A DNA stretch of 64,000 nucleotides from Clostridium sp. Marseille-P299 (GCF_900078195.1 NZ_FJVE01000007.1:1240001-1304000); one strand, 5' to 3'; shown: positions 1 through 8,950, counted from the first letter of the stretch. Translations and numbers: made by a program. The notes: generated from the sequence alone by a model not told the origin.

Positions 1-2
1 TA

Positions 3-305
3 GAAAAGGCAGAAGAGTTGCTAGAAGATTATTTGCTTGATAAAGGGGGTTTTGAGTTATTAAAAATTAGCCATCATGGGTCAAAATATTCTTCTAATAT
101 AGAGTTTTTATCTTATCTTGTACCAGTGCATTCAATTATTTCTAGTGGTAAGTATAATACATATGGACATCCACACAAGGAAGCGATTGATTCCTTGAAT
201 GAGGTTTCAACTAGTATTCATCAAACGAGTTTAGATGGGGCAATCACAATTTATAGTGATGGAGCTTATATGAGAATTAGACACTATTTTAAAAGAGAGG
301 AATGA
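3..305 (+). CDS. comEC: ComEC/Rec2-type DNA uptake protein, C-terminal end (partial)
   Basis: The reading frame is open to the left edge, so only about the last 100 residues are present. They carry the K-I-S-H-H-G-S motif of the metallo-beta-lactamase-like domain that ends ComEC/Rec2, followed by SSGKYNTYGHP, also typical of that domain. ComEC forms the membrane channel for single-stranded DNA in natural transformation, and its C-terminal domain is a candidate nuclease. The channel domain lies outside the window. A stand-alone MBL-fold hydrolase cannot be excluded, but holA follows about 4.5 kb downstream, and comEC and holA are often near each other in Firmicutes. Confidence 0.85.
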   Translation, partial: EKAEELLEDYLLDKGGFELLKISHHGSKYSSNIEFLSYLVPVHSIISSGKYNTYGHPHKEAIDSLNEVSTSIHQTSLDGAITIYSDGAYMRIRHYFKREE

Positions 306-457
306 GTTTAGTTAAATAGAATTAAATAAAAAATAATGATATAATAGGTAGACTTGTAAAGGAATAGATATAAAACTTAATGAATGGAACGTAAGTGTTA
401 AATTATCAATAAAATCAATACAAAACTTGATGATATTAATTAAGGTGGTGGAGTAAA

Positions 458-1396
458 ATGAAAGATACACTTATAAGTTACTTTATGGATCAATTTCACT
501 TAAGTAAAATTGATCCTATAAATAAAGGCTGGTCAAATGATAAAAAGTATAGTGCAACAAAGGCTGATGAAACCAAGGTATTGCTACGTATTTCATCAGT
601 AGATAAGTACGAAATGAAAAAAAACGAATTCGAGTTAATGAAAGAGCTTGCAGCGATTAAAATACCTATGTGTATCCCTATCGAATTTGGTAGGTATGGA
701 GAATATGTGTTTTCATTTCAAAGCTGGATTGATGGCAAAGATGCAGAAGAGATAGTACCATTACTTTCAGATTCAGAGCAATACGTGTATGGCCTTCGTG
801 CAGGAGAATATCTGCGTAAAATACACTCAATCCCTGCTCCAGACACCTATCCGAAATGGGAAGAACGATTTGGTAGAAAGATTGACCGAAAGCTTGCCGC
901 TTATCAGGACTGTGAAATAAAGTTTGACGGTGGGGAGAGAATGATTCGTTACATAAATGAAAATCGTCACTTACTTATTGGCAGACCCCAATGTTTCCAA
1001 CATGGAGATTACCATATTGGAAATATGATGATTGATAACCAAGGGAAACTGCAAATCATAGATTTTAATCGATATGACTTTGGTGATCCGTGGGAAGAAT
1101 TTAATCGTATTGTTTGGTGTGCGCAGAAAAGTCCGATTTTTGCTAGTGGAATGGTTAACGGATATTTTGAGGGTAAGCCACCAATAGAATTTTGGCAACT
1201 GCTTGCCCTTTATATCGCATGTAATACCCTTTCGTCTGTCTGTTGGGCGATTCCATTTGGGCAAGAGGAAGTTAATACGATGCTTAATCAAGCAAAGGAT
1301 GTGCTTAATTGGTATGAAAATATGACGTGTGTAATTCCTAAATGGTACTTTGAACAACTCTGGAAAGAGTGGGAAGATGCTAGAATTTCTGATTAA
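458..1396 (+). CDS. APH-family phosphotransferase (small-molecule kinase)
   Basis: This 312-residue protein has the aminoglycoside/choline kinase fold signature: the catalytic-loop motif HGDYHIGN near residue 182 and the metal-binding IDFNRYDFGDP about 20 residues later. Such enzymes transfer ATP phosphate to a hydroxyl of a small molecule. The substrate could be an aminoglycoside, choline, a sugar or something else and cannot be told from sequence. The ATG follows a good AAGGTGGTGG ribosome binding site. The gene stands alone and ends at a hairpin terminator. A resistance role is possible but not shown, because chromosomal homologues of this type are common in clostridia. Confidence 0.85.
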   Translation: MKDTLISYFMDQFHLSKIDPINKGWSNDKKYSATKADETKVLLRISSVDKYEMKKNEFELMKELAAIKIPMCIPIEFGRYGEYVFSFQSWIDGKDAEEIVPLLSDSEQYVYGLRAGEYLRKIHSIPAPDTYPKWEERFGRKIDRKLAAYQDCEIKFDGGERMIRYINENRHLLIGRPQCFQHGDYHIGNMMIDNQGKLQIIDFNRYDFGDPWEEFNRIVWCAQKSPIFASGMVNGYFEGKPPIEFWQLLALYIACNTLSSVCWAIPFGQEEVNTMLNQAKDVLNWYENMTCVIPKWYFEQLWKEWEDARISD

Positions 1397-1474
1397 GATA
1401 AACACAAAATAAGATAAATATAAAATAAGATTAACACAAAATAAGAATACAAGATACATATATATAACCATATC

Positions 1475-1520
1475 TCCGCCGCTTATAGCACATGTTATAG
1501 CGGTGGATTTTTATAATTTT
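1475..1520 (+). terminator. Intrinsic terminator after the APH-like gene
   Basis: A CCGCCGCTTATA arm pairs with TATAGCGGTGG and is followed by a T-rich run. Confidence 0.75.
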
Positions 1521-1678
1521 TTTATAAAGGTATCTAAAATAGTTCAACAGAATAAAATAAAATTAAACATTAGAAATAAATTCTAAAAAATATAAACGAA
1601 CAATTTGAAGTATATTAAAGAATAATTTAAGAAATATAAAAAGAATTATTAGAAATAGCTTAGAAAATACCGAAATCA

Positions 1679-1708
1679 TTGACAAGGACAATATGGAAAG
1701 AGTATACT
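1679..1708 (+). promoter_or_regulatory. Sigma-A-type promoter for the phospholipid gene group
   Basis: TTGACA and TATACT are separated by 18 bp, about 100 bp before the TTG start at 1809. The rest of the 1521-1808 gap is A+T-rich with nothing else recognisable. Confidence 0.55.
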
Positions 1709-1808
1709 TTTAGATATGTTAAGTAATGTGTATATAGGGATAAGATGCAATACATTATGAATGGAAGCAGATCAAGAGCCGTTAAAGTATTGCATGGAGG
1801 AATGAACT

Positions 1809-2852
1809 TTGTCAAAAAAATATGGGAAATATATTGCAAATATATTTATTTTATTTGCATTAATAGGAATAACGTATTATTTACTTTTTAGGGGGCAAGA
1901 GTTTTCTGAAATATTAGATTCTCTTATCCTAGCGAAGAATAGCTATTTAATTCTAGGCATTGTGTTTGTCATTGGATTTGTATGTAGTGAATCGTATATT
2001 ATTTACTATTTGATGAAGGCTGTAAAAAGAAGAATCCCAATGATTTATTGCATAAAATACTCATTTATCGGGTTCTTTTTTAGTGCGATAACACCATCAG
2101 CATCGGGTGGGCAGCCAATGCAAATTTACTATATGAATAAAGATAACATTGAAGTTGCTATATCATCTGTAGTTCTGATTATAGTAACTGCAATGTATAA
2201 GCTCGTACTTATTTTCCTATGCCTAATTCTAGGAATTGCAAATTGGACCTTTGTTAGCGCTCGTATTGATAGTATTTGGTTTTTAGTTTTATTTGGAGTG
2301 GTAGCAAATGGCGTATTTATTGGATTTTTATTTGTTGCTATTTATAAGCAATCCTTTGCACGAAAATTGATTGGGAAAACAATCTTATGGCTTGGAAAAA
2401 AACGGATGATAAAGAATCATAATAAAATACTTAAAAAAGCATTTCATGCATTAAAAAGGTATGAACTTAGTGCAGGCTATATTAAAGAGAACAAAAGAGT
2501 ATTAGTGAATTGCTTTTTTATTACTTTGATACAGAGAATTTTATTATTCGCTGTAACATTTTTAGTATATAAGGCATTTTCTTTGAGAGGTTATAGCGTA
2601 TTTCAGATTATCTCATTACAAGCATTTATTGCATTAGCAGCAGATTCATTACCATTGCCAGGTGGAATTGGTGCAACTGAGAGTAGCTTTTTGATTTTAT
2701 TTGCAGGTGTGTTTACGGAAGAGTTTGTACTTCCAGGAATGCTATTAAGTAGAGGAATTACATATTATGCACTAATAATTATGAGTGCAGCCGTGATGTT
2801 AGTGAGCCAATTAATGAGTGGCCGTAAGAAAATTATAGGGAGTGGTAGGTAG
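1809..2852 (+). CDS. MprF/YbhN-type flippase-like integral membrane protein
   Basis: This 347-residue protein has about eight hydrophobic segments and the pattern of the lysylphosphatidylglycerol synthase transmembrane family (UPF0104, YbhN/AglD-like), including SAITPSASGGQP and the late PLPGGIGATESS motif. In MprF this membrane part flips aminoacylated lipid; here the soluble synthase domain is absent. The start is TTG, supported by a GGAGG eight bases upstream; the nearby ATG is out of frame. The pssA-like gene follows directly, and psd lies 1 kb on, so a role in phospholipid movement is a reasonable inference. Confidence 0.85.
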   Translation: MSKKYGKYIANIFILFALIGITYYLLFRGQEFSEILDSLILAKNSYLILGIVFVIGFVCSESYIIYYLMKAVKRRIPMIYCIKYSFIGFFFSAITPSASGGQPMQIYYMNKDNIEVAISSVVLIIVTAMYKLVLIFLCLILGIANWTFVSARIDSIWFLVLFGVVANGVFIGFLFVAIYKQSFARKLIGKTILWLGKKRMIKNHNKILKKAFHALKRYELSAGYIKENKRVLVNCFFITLIQRILLFAVTFLVYKAFSLRGYSVFQIISLQAFIALAADSLPLPGGIGATESSFLILFAGVFTEEFVLPGMLLSRGITYYALIIMSAAVMLVSQLMSGRKKIIGSGR

Positions 2853-2856
2853 TAAT

Positions 2857-3480
2857 ATGATAGGTTTTTATAATTACTCAGTAATTTTAACGTATATTGG
2901 ATTAGGTGCGTCAATTTTTGGGATGACGCAAGTGTTTGCAGGGAATTTTACTTGGGCGTTTTTCTGTTTAATGATTTCTGGAACATGTGATATGTTTGAT
3001 GGTAAAATAGCAAGGGCTATGAAAAATCGTACAGACCAAGAAAAAGTATTTGGTATACAAATTGATTCCTTATGTGATTTGATTTGTTTTGGTATGTTAC
3101 CTGCAATGATTGGGTATGCGATGAGCGAGAATAAAAAACTTGGTGGAGTAGCATCTGTCTTATTTGTACTAGGTGCCGTGATACGATTAGGTTACTTTAA
3201 TGTTATGGAGCAGGAACGTCAACAGATAACAACAGAACATAGAGAGTACTATCAAGGACTTCCTGTTACGACGGTTGCAATTATTTTACCTGCTGTTTAT
3301 ATTGTAGGAAGTTTACTAAATAGACCAAATTTTCCAACTGCATTTTCAATCATTATGATTATTGTTTCATTTTTATTTGTACTTGACTTTAAAGTGAAAA
3401 AGCCAGGGAATCTAGGAGTCTGTCTTATGACAGCGTTTGGAATTTTGGTTGTAGTGGCATTGTTATCGGTTACTATGTAA
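2857..3480 (+). CDS. pssA: CDP-diacylglycerol-serine O-phosphatidyltransferase
   Basis: This roughly 207-residue membrane enzyme of the CDP-alcohol phosphatidyltransferase family would make phosphatidylserine from CDP-diacylglycerol and serine. The CDP-alcohol motif is visible as D-M-F-D-G-K-I-A-R, then G and D-S-L-C-D further on, followed by several membrane helices. I chose ATG 2857 because it matches the short N-terminus of PssA homologues. A GTG at 2842 in the same frame overlaps the upstream gene and is possible. With psd downstream this gives phosphatidylethanolamine synthesis. Confidence 0.88.
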   Translation: MIGFYNYSVILTYIGLGASIFGMTQVFAGNFTWAFFCLMISGTCDMFDGKIARAMKNRTDQEKVFGIQIDSLCDLICFGMLPAMIGYAMSENKKLGGVASVLFVLGAVIRLGYFNVMEQERQQITTEHREYYQGLPVTTVAIILPAVYIVGSLLNRPNFPTAFSIIMIIVSFLFVLDFKVKKPGNLGVCLMTAFGILVVVALLSVTM

Positions 3481-3690
3481 TATTGAGAGATAAGATGTTG
3501 GATTAAATCAATCTTATACATAAGAAGATTTAGTGACTCATTAGAGACTGGATGAAATTTATAGGATTGATATGATAAATTGCAAATTCATATAAGAATT
3601 AGAATCACATAAAAATAAAAAGGTTCTTGATAGAATGTAGAATTCTTGTTAAGATTAATAAGAATCAAAAATAATAAAACATATAGTATA

Positions 3691-3745
3691 AGGTTGAAAG
3701 AAAAGGTTTAGAATGTTTTTTAAATTGATTCTTTCAATCTTTTTT
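3691..3745 (+). terminator. Intrinsic terminator between pssA and psd
   Basis: AGGTTGAAAGAA pairs with TTCTTTCAATCT across a loop of about 26 bases, followed by six T. It suggests that psd has its own promoter. The other part of the 3481-3843 gap is A+T-rich without a gene. Confidence 0.75.
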
Positions 3746-3843
3746 ACTTTATATAAATACAAGCGCATATGCTTTGGCTGCTAAAGTAAAAATACTTTGC
3801 GATAATAATGCAATAGGATAGGATTGAAAGGTATAGGTGTCAT

Positions 3844-4710
3844 ATGAAATATAGGGATAGAGAGGGAAACGAATTTAATAAGTCAACTAAGCAGGATGAC
3901 TTATTAAAGATGTTGTATTCAAATGTAATTGGTAGATTAGGGTTAAAAATATTATCAGCTCCAAGTATTTCAAGAATGGCTGGTTCTATTCTTAATACTT
4001 GGCCATCTACTTTTTTAATAGATCCTTTTGTTAAGAAAAATAATATTAAAATGAATGAGTACGTCCCTCGGAGATATCGTTCTTATAATGAATTTTTTAC
4101 AAGAAAGATAAGGAATGGAAAAAGGCCAATTGACCATGTCGATGCTAATTTAATTTCTCCATCGGATGGAAAAGTAAGTGCTTATAAAATAGGTTTAAAT
4201 TCAAAGTTTCGCATTAAAAATTCCTATTATACAGTAGAATCTTTATTAAGGAATAAAGAACTTGCAAAAGAATTTGTAGGTGGTACGATTGTAGTCATAC
4301 GTTTAACGGTTGATAATTATCATAGATACTGTTATGTGGATGATGCAAGTAAGGAAAGAAATCATTTCATAAAGGGAAAACTTTATACTGTAAATCCTGT
4401 GGCTCTTGACCACATAAATATATACAAAGAGAATAGCCGTTCTTACTGCGTTTTAAATACGAAAAACTTTGGGAAAGTTGTTCAAATGGAAGTGGGAGCT
4501 TTAATGGTTGGTAAGATAAATAATTATCATCGTGCAGCTATTGTAAAACGAGGACAAGAAAAAGGAAAGTTTGAGTTTGGCGGTTCTACCATTGTCTTAC
4601 TCCTTCAAAGAGATGAGGTTGCAGTTCATCAAGATATTTTAAAGAATACAAGAGACGGTTATGAAACAATCGTTAAAATGGGAGAGAGTATCGGCGAGGC
4701 AATCTATTAG
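3844..4710 (+). CDS. psd: Phosphatidylserine decarboxylase proenzyme
   Basis: This 288-residue protein decarboxylates phosphatidylserine to phosphatidylethanolamine at the membrane. The self-cleavage site is visible as FGGST, with Ser248 predicted to become the N-terminal pyruvoyl group of the alpha chain; the surrounding FEFGGSTIVLLL is typical of the bacterial enzyme. YHRYCYVDDA carries the conserved histidine region. The ATG at 3844 has a weak GGTGT site. pssA, 360 bp upstream, supplies the substrate, so the pathway pair is complete. Confidence 0.93.
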   Translation: MKYRDREGNEFNKSTKQDDLLKMLYSNVIGRLGLKILSAPSISRMAGSILNTWPSTFLIDPFVKKNNIKMNEYVPRRYRSYNEFFTRKIRNGKRPIDHVDANLISPSDGKVSAYKIGLNSKFRIKNSYYTVESLLRNKELAKEFVGGTIVVIRLTVDNYHRYCYVDDASKERNHFIKGKLYTVNPVALDHINIYKENSRSYCVLNTKNFGKVVQMEVGALMVGKINNYHRAAIVKRGQEKGKFEFGGSTIVLLLQRDEVAVHQDILKNTRDGYETIVKMGESIGEAIY

Positions 4711-4843
4711 TATATTAAATTATATTCCAATATTTAATTCGCAAATGTGATAACGAGGCCAGGCGTAATGTGTGGTGAGAGTGTGCTTTTCACATTCTTT
4801 GAACTCTGTAGAATGAATAAGTTAAGGAAGGGCACGAGATTTC

Positions 4844-5821
4844 ATGAAAGCAATAAAAGAACACATAAAGAATAACACTTATAAACCTGTTTATCTACTT
4901 TATGGTAGTGAAGATTATTTGAAAAAATTATATAAAGATAAGCTGAAAGAAGGAATCATGGGAGATGGTGATTCCATGAATTTTTCTTATTTTGAAGGAA
5001 AAACGGCGGATGTAAATGAAATTATTCGTATCGCTGAAACAATGCCATTTTTTAGTGATCGAAGACTTATCTTAATTGAAAATTGTGGTTGGTTTAAGTC
5101 TCAAAGTGATTTCGCTGATTATATTAAAGAAATGCCAGATACTACTCACGTTATATTTGTGGAACAAGAAGTAGACAAACGAAATCGTTTATTTAAAGCG
5201 GTAAAAGATATTGGGCACATCAGTGAAATGAACGGACTAGATGAAGGGCAGATTAAACTTTGGGCAGCTGGTATTCTTAACAAGGATAAGAAAAAGATTA
5301 CCGACGCAACAATGACTTATTTGGTTGGTAAAGTTGGTTTTGATATGGAGAATCTTAGAACTGAGCTAGAGAAACTGATCTGTTATGCCTATGACCGAGA
5401 TGTAATTACGATTGAAGATGTAGATGCTGTGTGCACCGAGCAATTAACTGGTAAAATCTTCGTAATGATTGATGCAATAGCAGCTGGAAATCAAAAAAAG
5501 GCGCTGGAATTATATTATGATTTGCTTAGTTTAAAAGAAAAGCCAATGTCAATTTTGTATCTGATCATAAGACATTTTAATATAATGCTTCAGGTGAAAG
5601 ATTTAAATAGTCGTTCTGTTACGAATCAAGTAATAGCAAGTAAAGTGGGGGTACCTCCATTTGCAGTAACGAAATATGTAGGGCAGGCAAAGAATTTTAA
5701 ATCAGATGTGATTAAAAGTAATATTGCTTATGGCATTGAAATAGAAGAAGCAGTCAAAAGCGGAAGACTAAATGATCAAATTGGTGTCGAATTAGTTATT
5801 GTCAAATCTTCCACTTTGTAG
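4844..5821 (+). CDS. holA: DNA polymerase III, delta subunit
   Basis: This 325-residue protein matches HolA: an N-terminal YLLYGSEDYLKK (the degenerate nucleotide-binding start of the clamp-loader wrench subunit), a central stretch with LVGKVGFDMENLRTELEKL, and the C-terminal collar domain with ILYLIIRHFN. Delta opens the beta sliding clamp within the clamp loader. The length is close to the usual 330-345 residues. The ATG is preceded by AAGGAAGGG at a somewhat long distance. The stop codon overlaps the tRNA-Ser promoter. Confidence 0.93.
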   Translation: MKAIKEHIKNNTYKPVYLLYGSEDYLKKLYKDKLKEGIMGDGDSMNFSYFEGKTADVNEIIRIAETMPFFSDRRLILIENCGWFKSQSDFADYIKEMPDTTHVIFVEQEVDKRNRLFKAVKDIGHISEMNGLDEGQIKLWAAGILNKDKKKITDATMTYLVGKVGFDMENLRTELEKLICYAYDRDVITIEDVDAVCTEQLTGKIFVMIDAIAAGNQKKALELYYDLLSLKEKPMSILYLIIRHFNIMLQVKDLNSRSVTNQVIASKVGVPPFAVTKYVGQAKNFKSDVIKSNIAYGIEIEEAVKSGRLNDQIGVELVIVKSSTL

Positions 5822-5827
5822 TATAAT
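5799..5827 (+). promoter_or_regulatory. Promoter of tRNA-Ser, overlapping the holA stop
   Basis: TTGTCA and a perfect TATAAT lie 17 bp apart. The holA stop (5819-5821) sits in the spacer. Transcription should begin near 5834, just before a perfect 6-bp hairpin (5835-5851, CGTGTG/CACACG) that would form the 5' leader of the tRNA precursor. Confidence 0.8.
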
Positions 5828-5854
5828 ATATTCTCGTGTGGCAGTCACACGTTT

Positions 5855-5942
5855 GGAGATGTACCCAAGAGGCTGAAGGGTTCGGATTCGAAATCCGATA
5901 GGTCGGTTTTCCGGCGCAGGGGTTCAAATCCCTTCATCTCCG
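5855..5942 (+). tRNA. tRNA-Ser (anticodon CGA)
   Basis: The 88-nt class II tRNA has acceptor arms GGAGATG/CATCTCC with discriminator G, an anticodon stem TCGGA/TCCGA around loop TTCGAAA (anticodon CGA, reading UCG), a long variable arm, and a T-loop GGTTCAAATC. The CCA end is not encoded. Confidence 0.96.
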
Positions 5943-5954
5943 TTTTGAATATAT

Positions 5955-5984
5955 GGCTCAAGTCTTATGACTTGGGCCTTTTTT
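5955..5984 (+). terminator. Intrinsic terminator of tRNA-Ser
   Basis: GGCTCAAGTC pairs with GACTTGGGCC around a TTAT loop and is followed by six T. The stem core is nearly the same as that of the terminator at 21424. Confidence 0.9.
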
Positions 5985-6013
5985 GTCTAGGGGATGGTTG
6001 CTAAGAGACATAG

Positions 6014-6109
6014 AATTGAGAGTGTTGACAATAAAACATATTATTATATAAATATGCACACAATTGAGAGTGCTGACAATAAATCATATTACCATATAAA
6101 TATGCACAC
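6014..6109 (+). repeat. Tandem 48-bp direct repeat (two copies) with promoter-like content
   Basis: Copies at 6014-6061 and 6062-6109 differ at only a few positions. The first holds TTGACA and TATAAA 16 bp apart; in the second the hexamer is CTGACA. A short in-frame reading frame crosses the repeat but has no ribosome binding site and I do not call it a gene. Confidence 0.75.
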
Positions 6110-6161
6110 GTTTCGTATAAAAAAGGGAAATATAGTCTTTATTTATATTAAGGACATTTCA

Positions 6162-6191
6162 TTGACTTTTATGACGATATTGTAGTAATAT
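6162..6191 (+). promoter_or_regulatory. Likely promoter of the lysO genes
   Basis: TTGACT and TAATAT are 18 bp apart, about 45 bp before the leader hairpin at 6237. Confidence 0.5.
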
Positions 6192-6236
6192 ATTAATAAT
6201 TTAAATACTAATATTTCTCAAATAGGCAGAAAGATT

Positions 6237-6282
6237 AAACATTTGAACAATGTCCATATGGATTGTGTTCAAATGTTTTTTT
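6237..6282 (+). terminator. Leader terminator/attenuator in front of lysO
   Basis: A perfect 13-bp stem (AAACATTTGAACA with TGTTCAAATGTTT) is followed by a T run and lies between the likely promoter and the ribosome binding site at 6291. It should stop transcription before the gene unless it is countered. It may instead be the terminator of a short upstream transcript. Confidence 0.7.
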
Positions 6283-6304
6283 GTGAGAACAAGGAGGATA
6301 AAAG

Positions 6305-6586
6305 ATGGACATTATATTAGTTATGTGTCTAGGGATATTTGTAGGTCACAAATTTTTTCCTAAAAAGTTAAAAAAGAGGAATGAACAATTACAAGTAGTT
6401 TGTACTGTGGTTCTAATTTTCTCTATGGGAGTTGTGCTGGGAAAACGAGATAATTTTTTGCATGAATTATCGACATTAGGTTTTCAGAGTTTTATTTTCT
6501 TCCTTTTCCCTACTGTATTTTCAACGATATTTGTGTATATATTGACTAAAATTTTTATGGAGAATAAAGGGAAAAAAGGGGTTTAA
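6305..6586 (+). CDS. LysO-type lysine exporter, N-terminal half protein
   Basis: This 93-residue membrane protein with three hydrophobic segments matches the first part of the LysO (YbjE, DUF340) family, which exports lysine or related cationic amino acids in E. coli. Residues such as LGIFVGHKFFPKKLKK and FSMGVVLGKRDNF are typical. A strong AAGGAGG precedes the ATG. The second half is encoded six bases downstream as a separate gene, so a two-polypeptide exporter is predicted. This split is known in some Firmicutes. Confidence 0.8.
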   Translation: MDIILVMCLGIFVGHKFFPKKLKKRNEQLQVVCTVVLIFSMGVVLGKRDNFLHELSTLGFQSFIFFLFPTVFSTIFVYILTKIFMENKGKKGV

Positions 6587-6592
6587 TTTATT

Positions 6593-7189
6593 ATGGTAAT
6601 TTTAGCATTAGTTGCATTAATTTCCGGTATCTTATGTGGTTTAATAATAGATAATACTTTTATAACGTTTATTACTAGTAATACAGATGTTGTGTTATAC
6701 ATATTGATGTTTTTAGTAGGAATAAGCATCGGACTACATGAGGGAATCTTAAAGAAAATAAAAGAATATCATTTTAAGATATTCATTATTCCAGCGGGTA
6801 TTATAGTAGGTTCTCTTGTAGGAGGAGTTATTTGCAGTTTTATCACAGAGTATTCAATGAATGAAAGTACGGCTGTGGCAAGTGGCCTAGGTTGGTATAG
6901 TCTTGCAGGAGTTACGATCGGTAATTTGGTTAGTGCTCAATTAGGGAGTATCGCATTTTTGAGTAGCTTAATGAGAGAAATATTTTCATTTTTTAGCATT
7001 CCAATTATCTCGAAAAAACTAAATTACTTTAGTTGTATTGCGCCTGCAGGGGCTACAAGTGAAGATACTACTTTGCCGATGATGATAAAGTATACCAATG
7101 AAGAAACGGTTGTCTTATCAGTGTTAAATGGAATAATATGTTCAAGTGCAGTACCAATATTAATTTCATTATGTTTTAGATTGTTTTAA
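6593..7189 (+). CDS. LysO-type lysine exporter, C-terminal half protein
   Basis: This 198-residue integral membrane protein matches the core of LysO/DUF340: FLVGISIGLHEG, then GLGWYSLAGVTIG and the APAGATSEDTTLPM region, with about six helices. In E. coli one 299-residue protein covers both halves; here the two genes together give 291 residues. The ATG follows the stop of the first half by only six bases, so coupled translation is likely. The export substrate is inferred from the family. Confidence 0.85.
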   Translation: MVILALVALISGILCGLIIDNTFITFITSNTDVVLYILMFLVGISIGLHEGILKKIKEYHFKIFIIPAGIIVGSLVGGVICSFITEYSMNESTAVASGLGWYSLAGVTIGNLVSAQLGSIAFLSSLMREIFSFFSIPIISKKLNYFSCIAPAGATSEDTTLPMMIKYTNEETVVLSVLNGIICSSAVPILISLCFRLF

Positions 7190-7267
7190 TTGAAAATACA
7201 TTAAAGATTATAAAAGGGGTAGGCGTAAGCACTTTTTTATGGTAAATTAGAAAAGGAATATTAAGTA

Positions 7268-7300
7268 GCAAAAGTTCACACAGAATGTGTGAGCTTTTTG
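7268..7300 (+). terminator. Intrinsic terminator of the lysO pair
   Basis: AAAGTTCACAC pairs with GTGTGAGCTTT and is followed by T residues. Confidence 0.8.
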
Positions 7301-7469
7301 CATGTGAAAAGTGAATAAATCAAAGAGAGGTGTTGAATATAGAAAAAAGTTTAAACAATAGGAGGGGAATGGAGTAGCTTCTAAAGAAAATTCTAGGTTC
7401 AAACAAGCATGAAAGAAAAAATTTACCGAAAGATAAATTTATAAAATCACAGACAGGAAGGTAATAGTT

Positions 7470-8801
7470 TTGACAGAAGGAAGAATATCTAAAAAAATAG
7501 TTTTATTTGCAATGCCAATATTTTTAGGCAATTTATTTCAACAACTTTATAATGTAGTCGATTCCTTGGTTGTAGGGAATGTTCTTGGTAAAAATGCACT
7601 TGCTGCGGTTAGTTCATCAGGAAGTTTAATATTTTTAATAGTAGGCTTTATTAATGGTATTTTTGTTGGAGCAGGTGTAGTTATTGCCCGTTATTTTGGT
7701 GAGAAAAATATTAAAGACTTAAAAATAGCAGTACATACTACGATTGCTTTTGGACTATTGGCGGGTATAGTCGTAACCGTCGCTGGAATGGGTTTAACGC
7801 CATATATGCTTAAAATGATGGGGACGCCAGCGGACGTATTGCCAGATTCCATTATGTATTTTCGATTATATTTTGCTGGCGGTATCGGTATTGTAATGTA
7901 CAATACGTGTATGGGAATCTTTCAAGCAATCGGAGATAGTAAACATCCACTATATTATCTTATTATATCGGCTATTACCAATGTTGTATTAGATTTATTA
8001 TTTGTAGCTGTTTTTGATTTTGGAATCGCTGGTGCAGCGGTGGCTACTGTAATTTCACAGTTTGTTAGTGCTATTCTATCATTTATTAAACTTATGAAGG
8101 TAGATGGAGTACATAAAGTAGAAATAGATAAAATTCGTATTCATAAAAAAATGCTTGTTAAAATATTGAAAATGGGGATTCCAACGGGAGTTCAAAACTC
8201 CGTGATTGGTTTTGCCAATGTTATCGTTCAATCCAATATTAATGCCTTTGGTTCAATTGCTATGGCAGGAAGTGGAAGCTACTCAAAACTAGAAGGTTTT
8301 GCATTTTTACCGATTACAAGCTTTAGTGTTGCCTTAACTACTTTTATTGGGCAAAATCTTGGAGCTAAAAATTATGAACGTGCAAAAAAAGGTGCTCGCT
8401 TTGGAATTTGGACAGGTGTATTGTTAGCGGAATCGGTTGGTGCACTATTATGGATATTTGCACCGGTATTGATTCGATTATTTAATAATCAACCAGAAGT
8501 TATTGAAATTGGAGTAATGCAATCAAGAACAGAAGGTCTATTTTACTGTTTATTGGCATTATCCCACTGCTTATCTGGTATTTTACGAGGTGCTGGAAAA
8601 TCAACAATACCGATGTTTGTAATGCTTATTTGTTGGTGTGGAATACGTATTACTTACATCGTTACTATGGTAAATTTAATACCAGATATTAGAGTGATAT
8701 TCTGGGCATATCCACTTACTTGGTTTTTAAGTTCTGTTATTTTTATTATTTATTATAAAAAAGCAGATTGGATGTGTGGGTATAAGGAAAAGTTGGTTTA
8801 A
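7470..8801 (+). CDS. MATE-family multidrug/cation antiporter
   Basis: This 443-residue protein has about twelve membrane segments and the MATE opening TEGRISKKIVLFAMPIFLGNLFQQLYNVVDSLVVG, with the second-half repeat starting near GIPTGVQNSVIGFANVIVQ. MATE pumps exchange Na+ or H+ for drugs or metabolites. The start is TTG with AGGAAGG eight bases upstream. It is monocistronic, between two hairpin terminators. The substrate is unknown. Confidence 0.92.
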   Translation: MTEGRISKKIVLFAMPIFLGNLFQQLYNVVDSLVVGNVLGKNALAAVSSSGSLIFLIVGFINGIFVGAGVVIARYFGEKNIKDLKIAVHTTIAFGLLAGIVVTVAGMGLTPYMLKMMGTPADVLPDSIMYFRLYFAGGIGIVMYNTCMGIFQAIGDSKHPLYYLIISAITNVVLDLLFVAVFDFGIAGAAVATVISQFVSAILSFIKLMKVDGVHKVEIDKIRIHKKMLVKILKMGIPTGVQNSVIGFANVIVQSNINAFGSIAMAGSGSYSKLEGFAFLPITSFSVALTTFIGQNLGAKNYERAKKGARFGIWTGVLLAESVGALLWIFAPVLIRLFNNQPEVIEIGVMQSRTEGLFYCLLALSHCLSGILRGAGKSTIPMFVMLICWCGIRITYIVTMVNLIPDIRVIFWAYPLTWFLSSVIFIIYYKKADWMCGYKEKLV

Positions 8802-8904
8802 TTTTGTCTGATTATTTCGGCATATCGCTATGACAGGGTGATTGGCGCAATGACGAAAAAGAGATGGATGAAATTAAAAGTTTAAATCTAATAAAAATAT
8901 TTAG

Positions 8905-8932
8905 AAAGGAATGCTAATTAGCATTCCTTTTA
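8905..8932 (+). terminator. Intrinsic terminator of the MATE gene (perfect palindrome)
   Basis: Positions 8905-8930 form a perfect 26-bp palindrome ending in T residues. Its symmetry means it could act on either strand. Confidence 0.8.
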
Positions 8933-8950
8933 TTATGCTTAAAATATATA

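Noticed and set aside
971..1471. 166-residue minus-strand frame opposite the APH-like gene
   Set aside because: It lies across a well-supported gene and has no ribosome binding site or recognisable protein pattern.
4760..4805. Terminator between psd and holA
   Set aside because: A GAGTGTG/CACATTC pairing exists, but the stem is short and there is no clear T run.
5994..6185. 63-residue reading frame between tRNA-Ser and lysO
   Set aside because: It is created by the 48-bp tandem repeat, has no ribosome binding site and contains promoter-like sequence.
6192..6300. Lysine (L-box) riboswitch before lysO
   Set aside because: The leader is only about 90 bases and lacks the long five-helix structure of the L-box.
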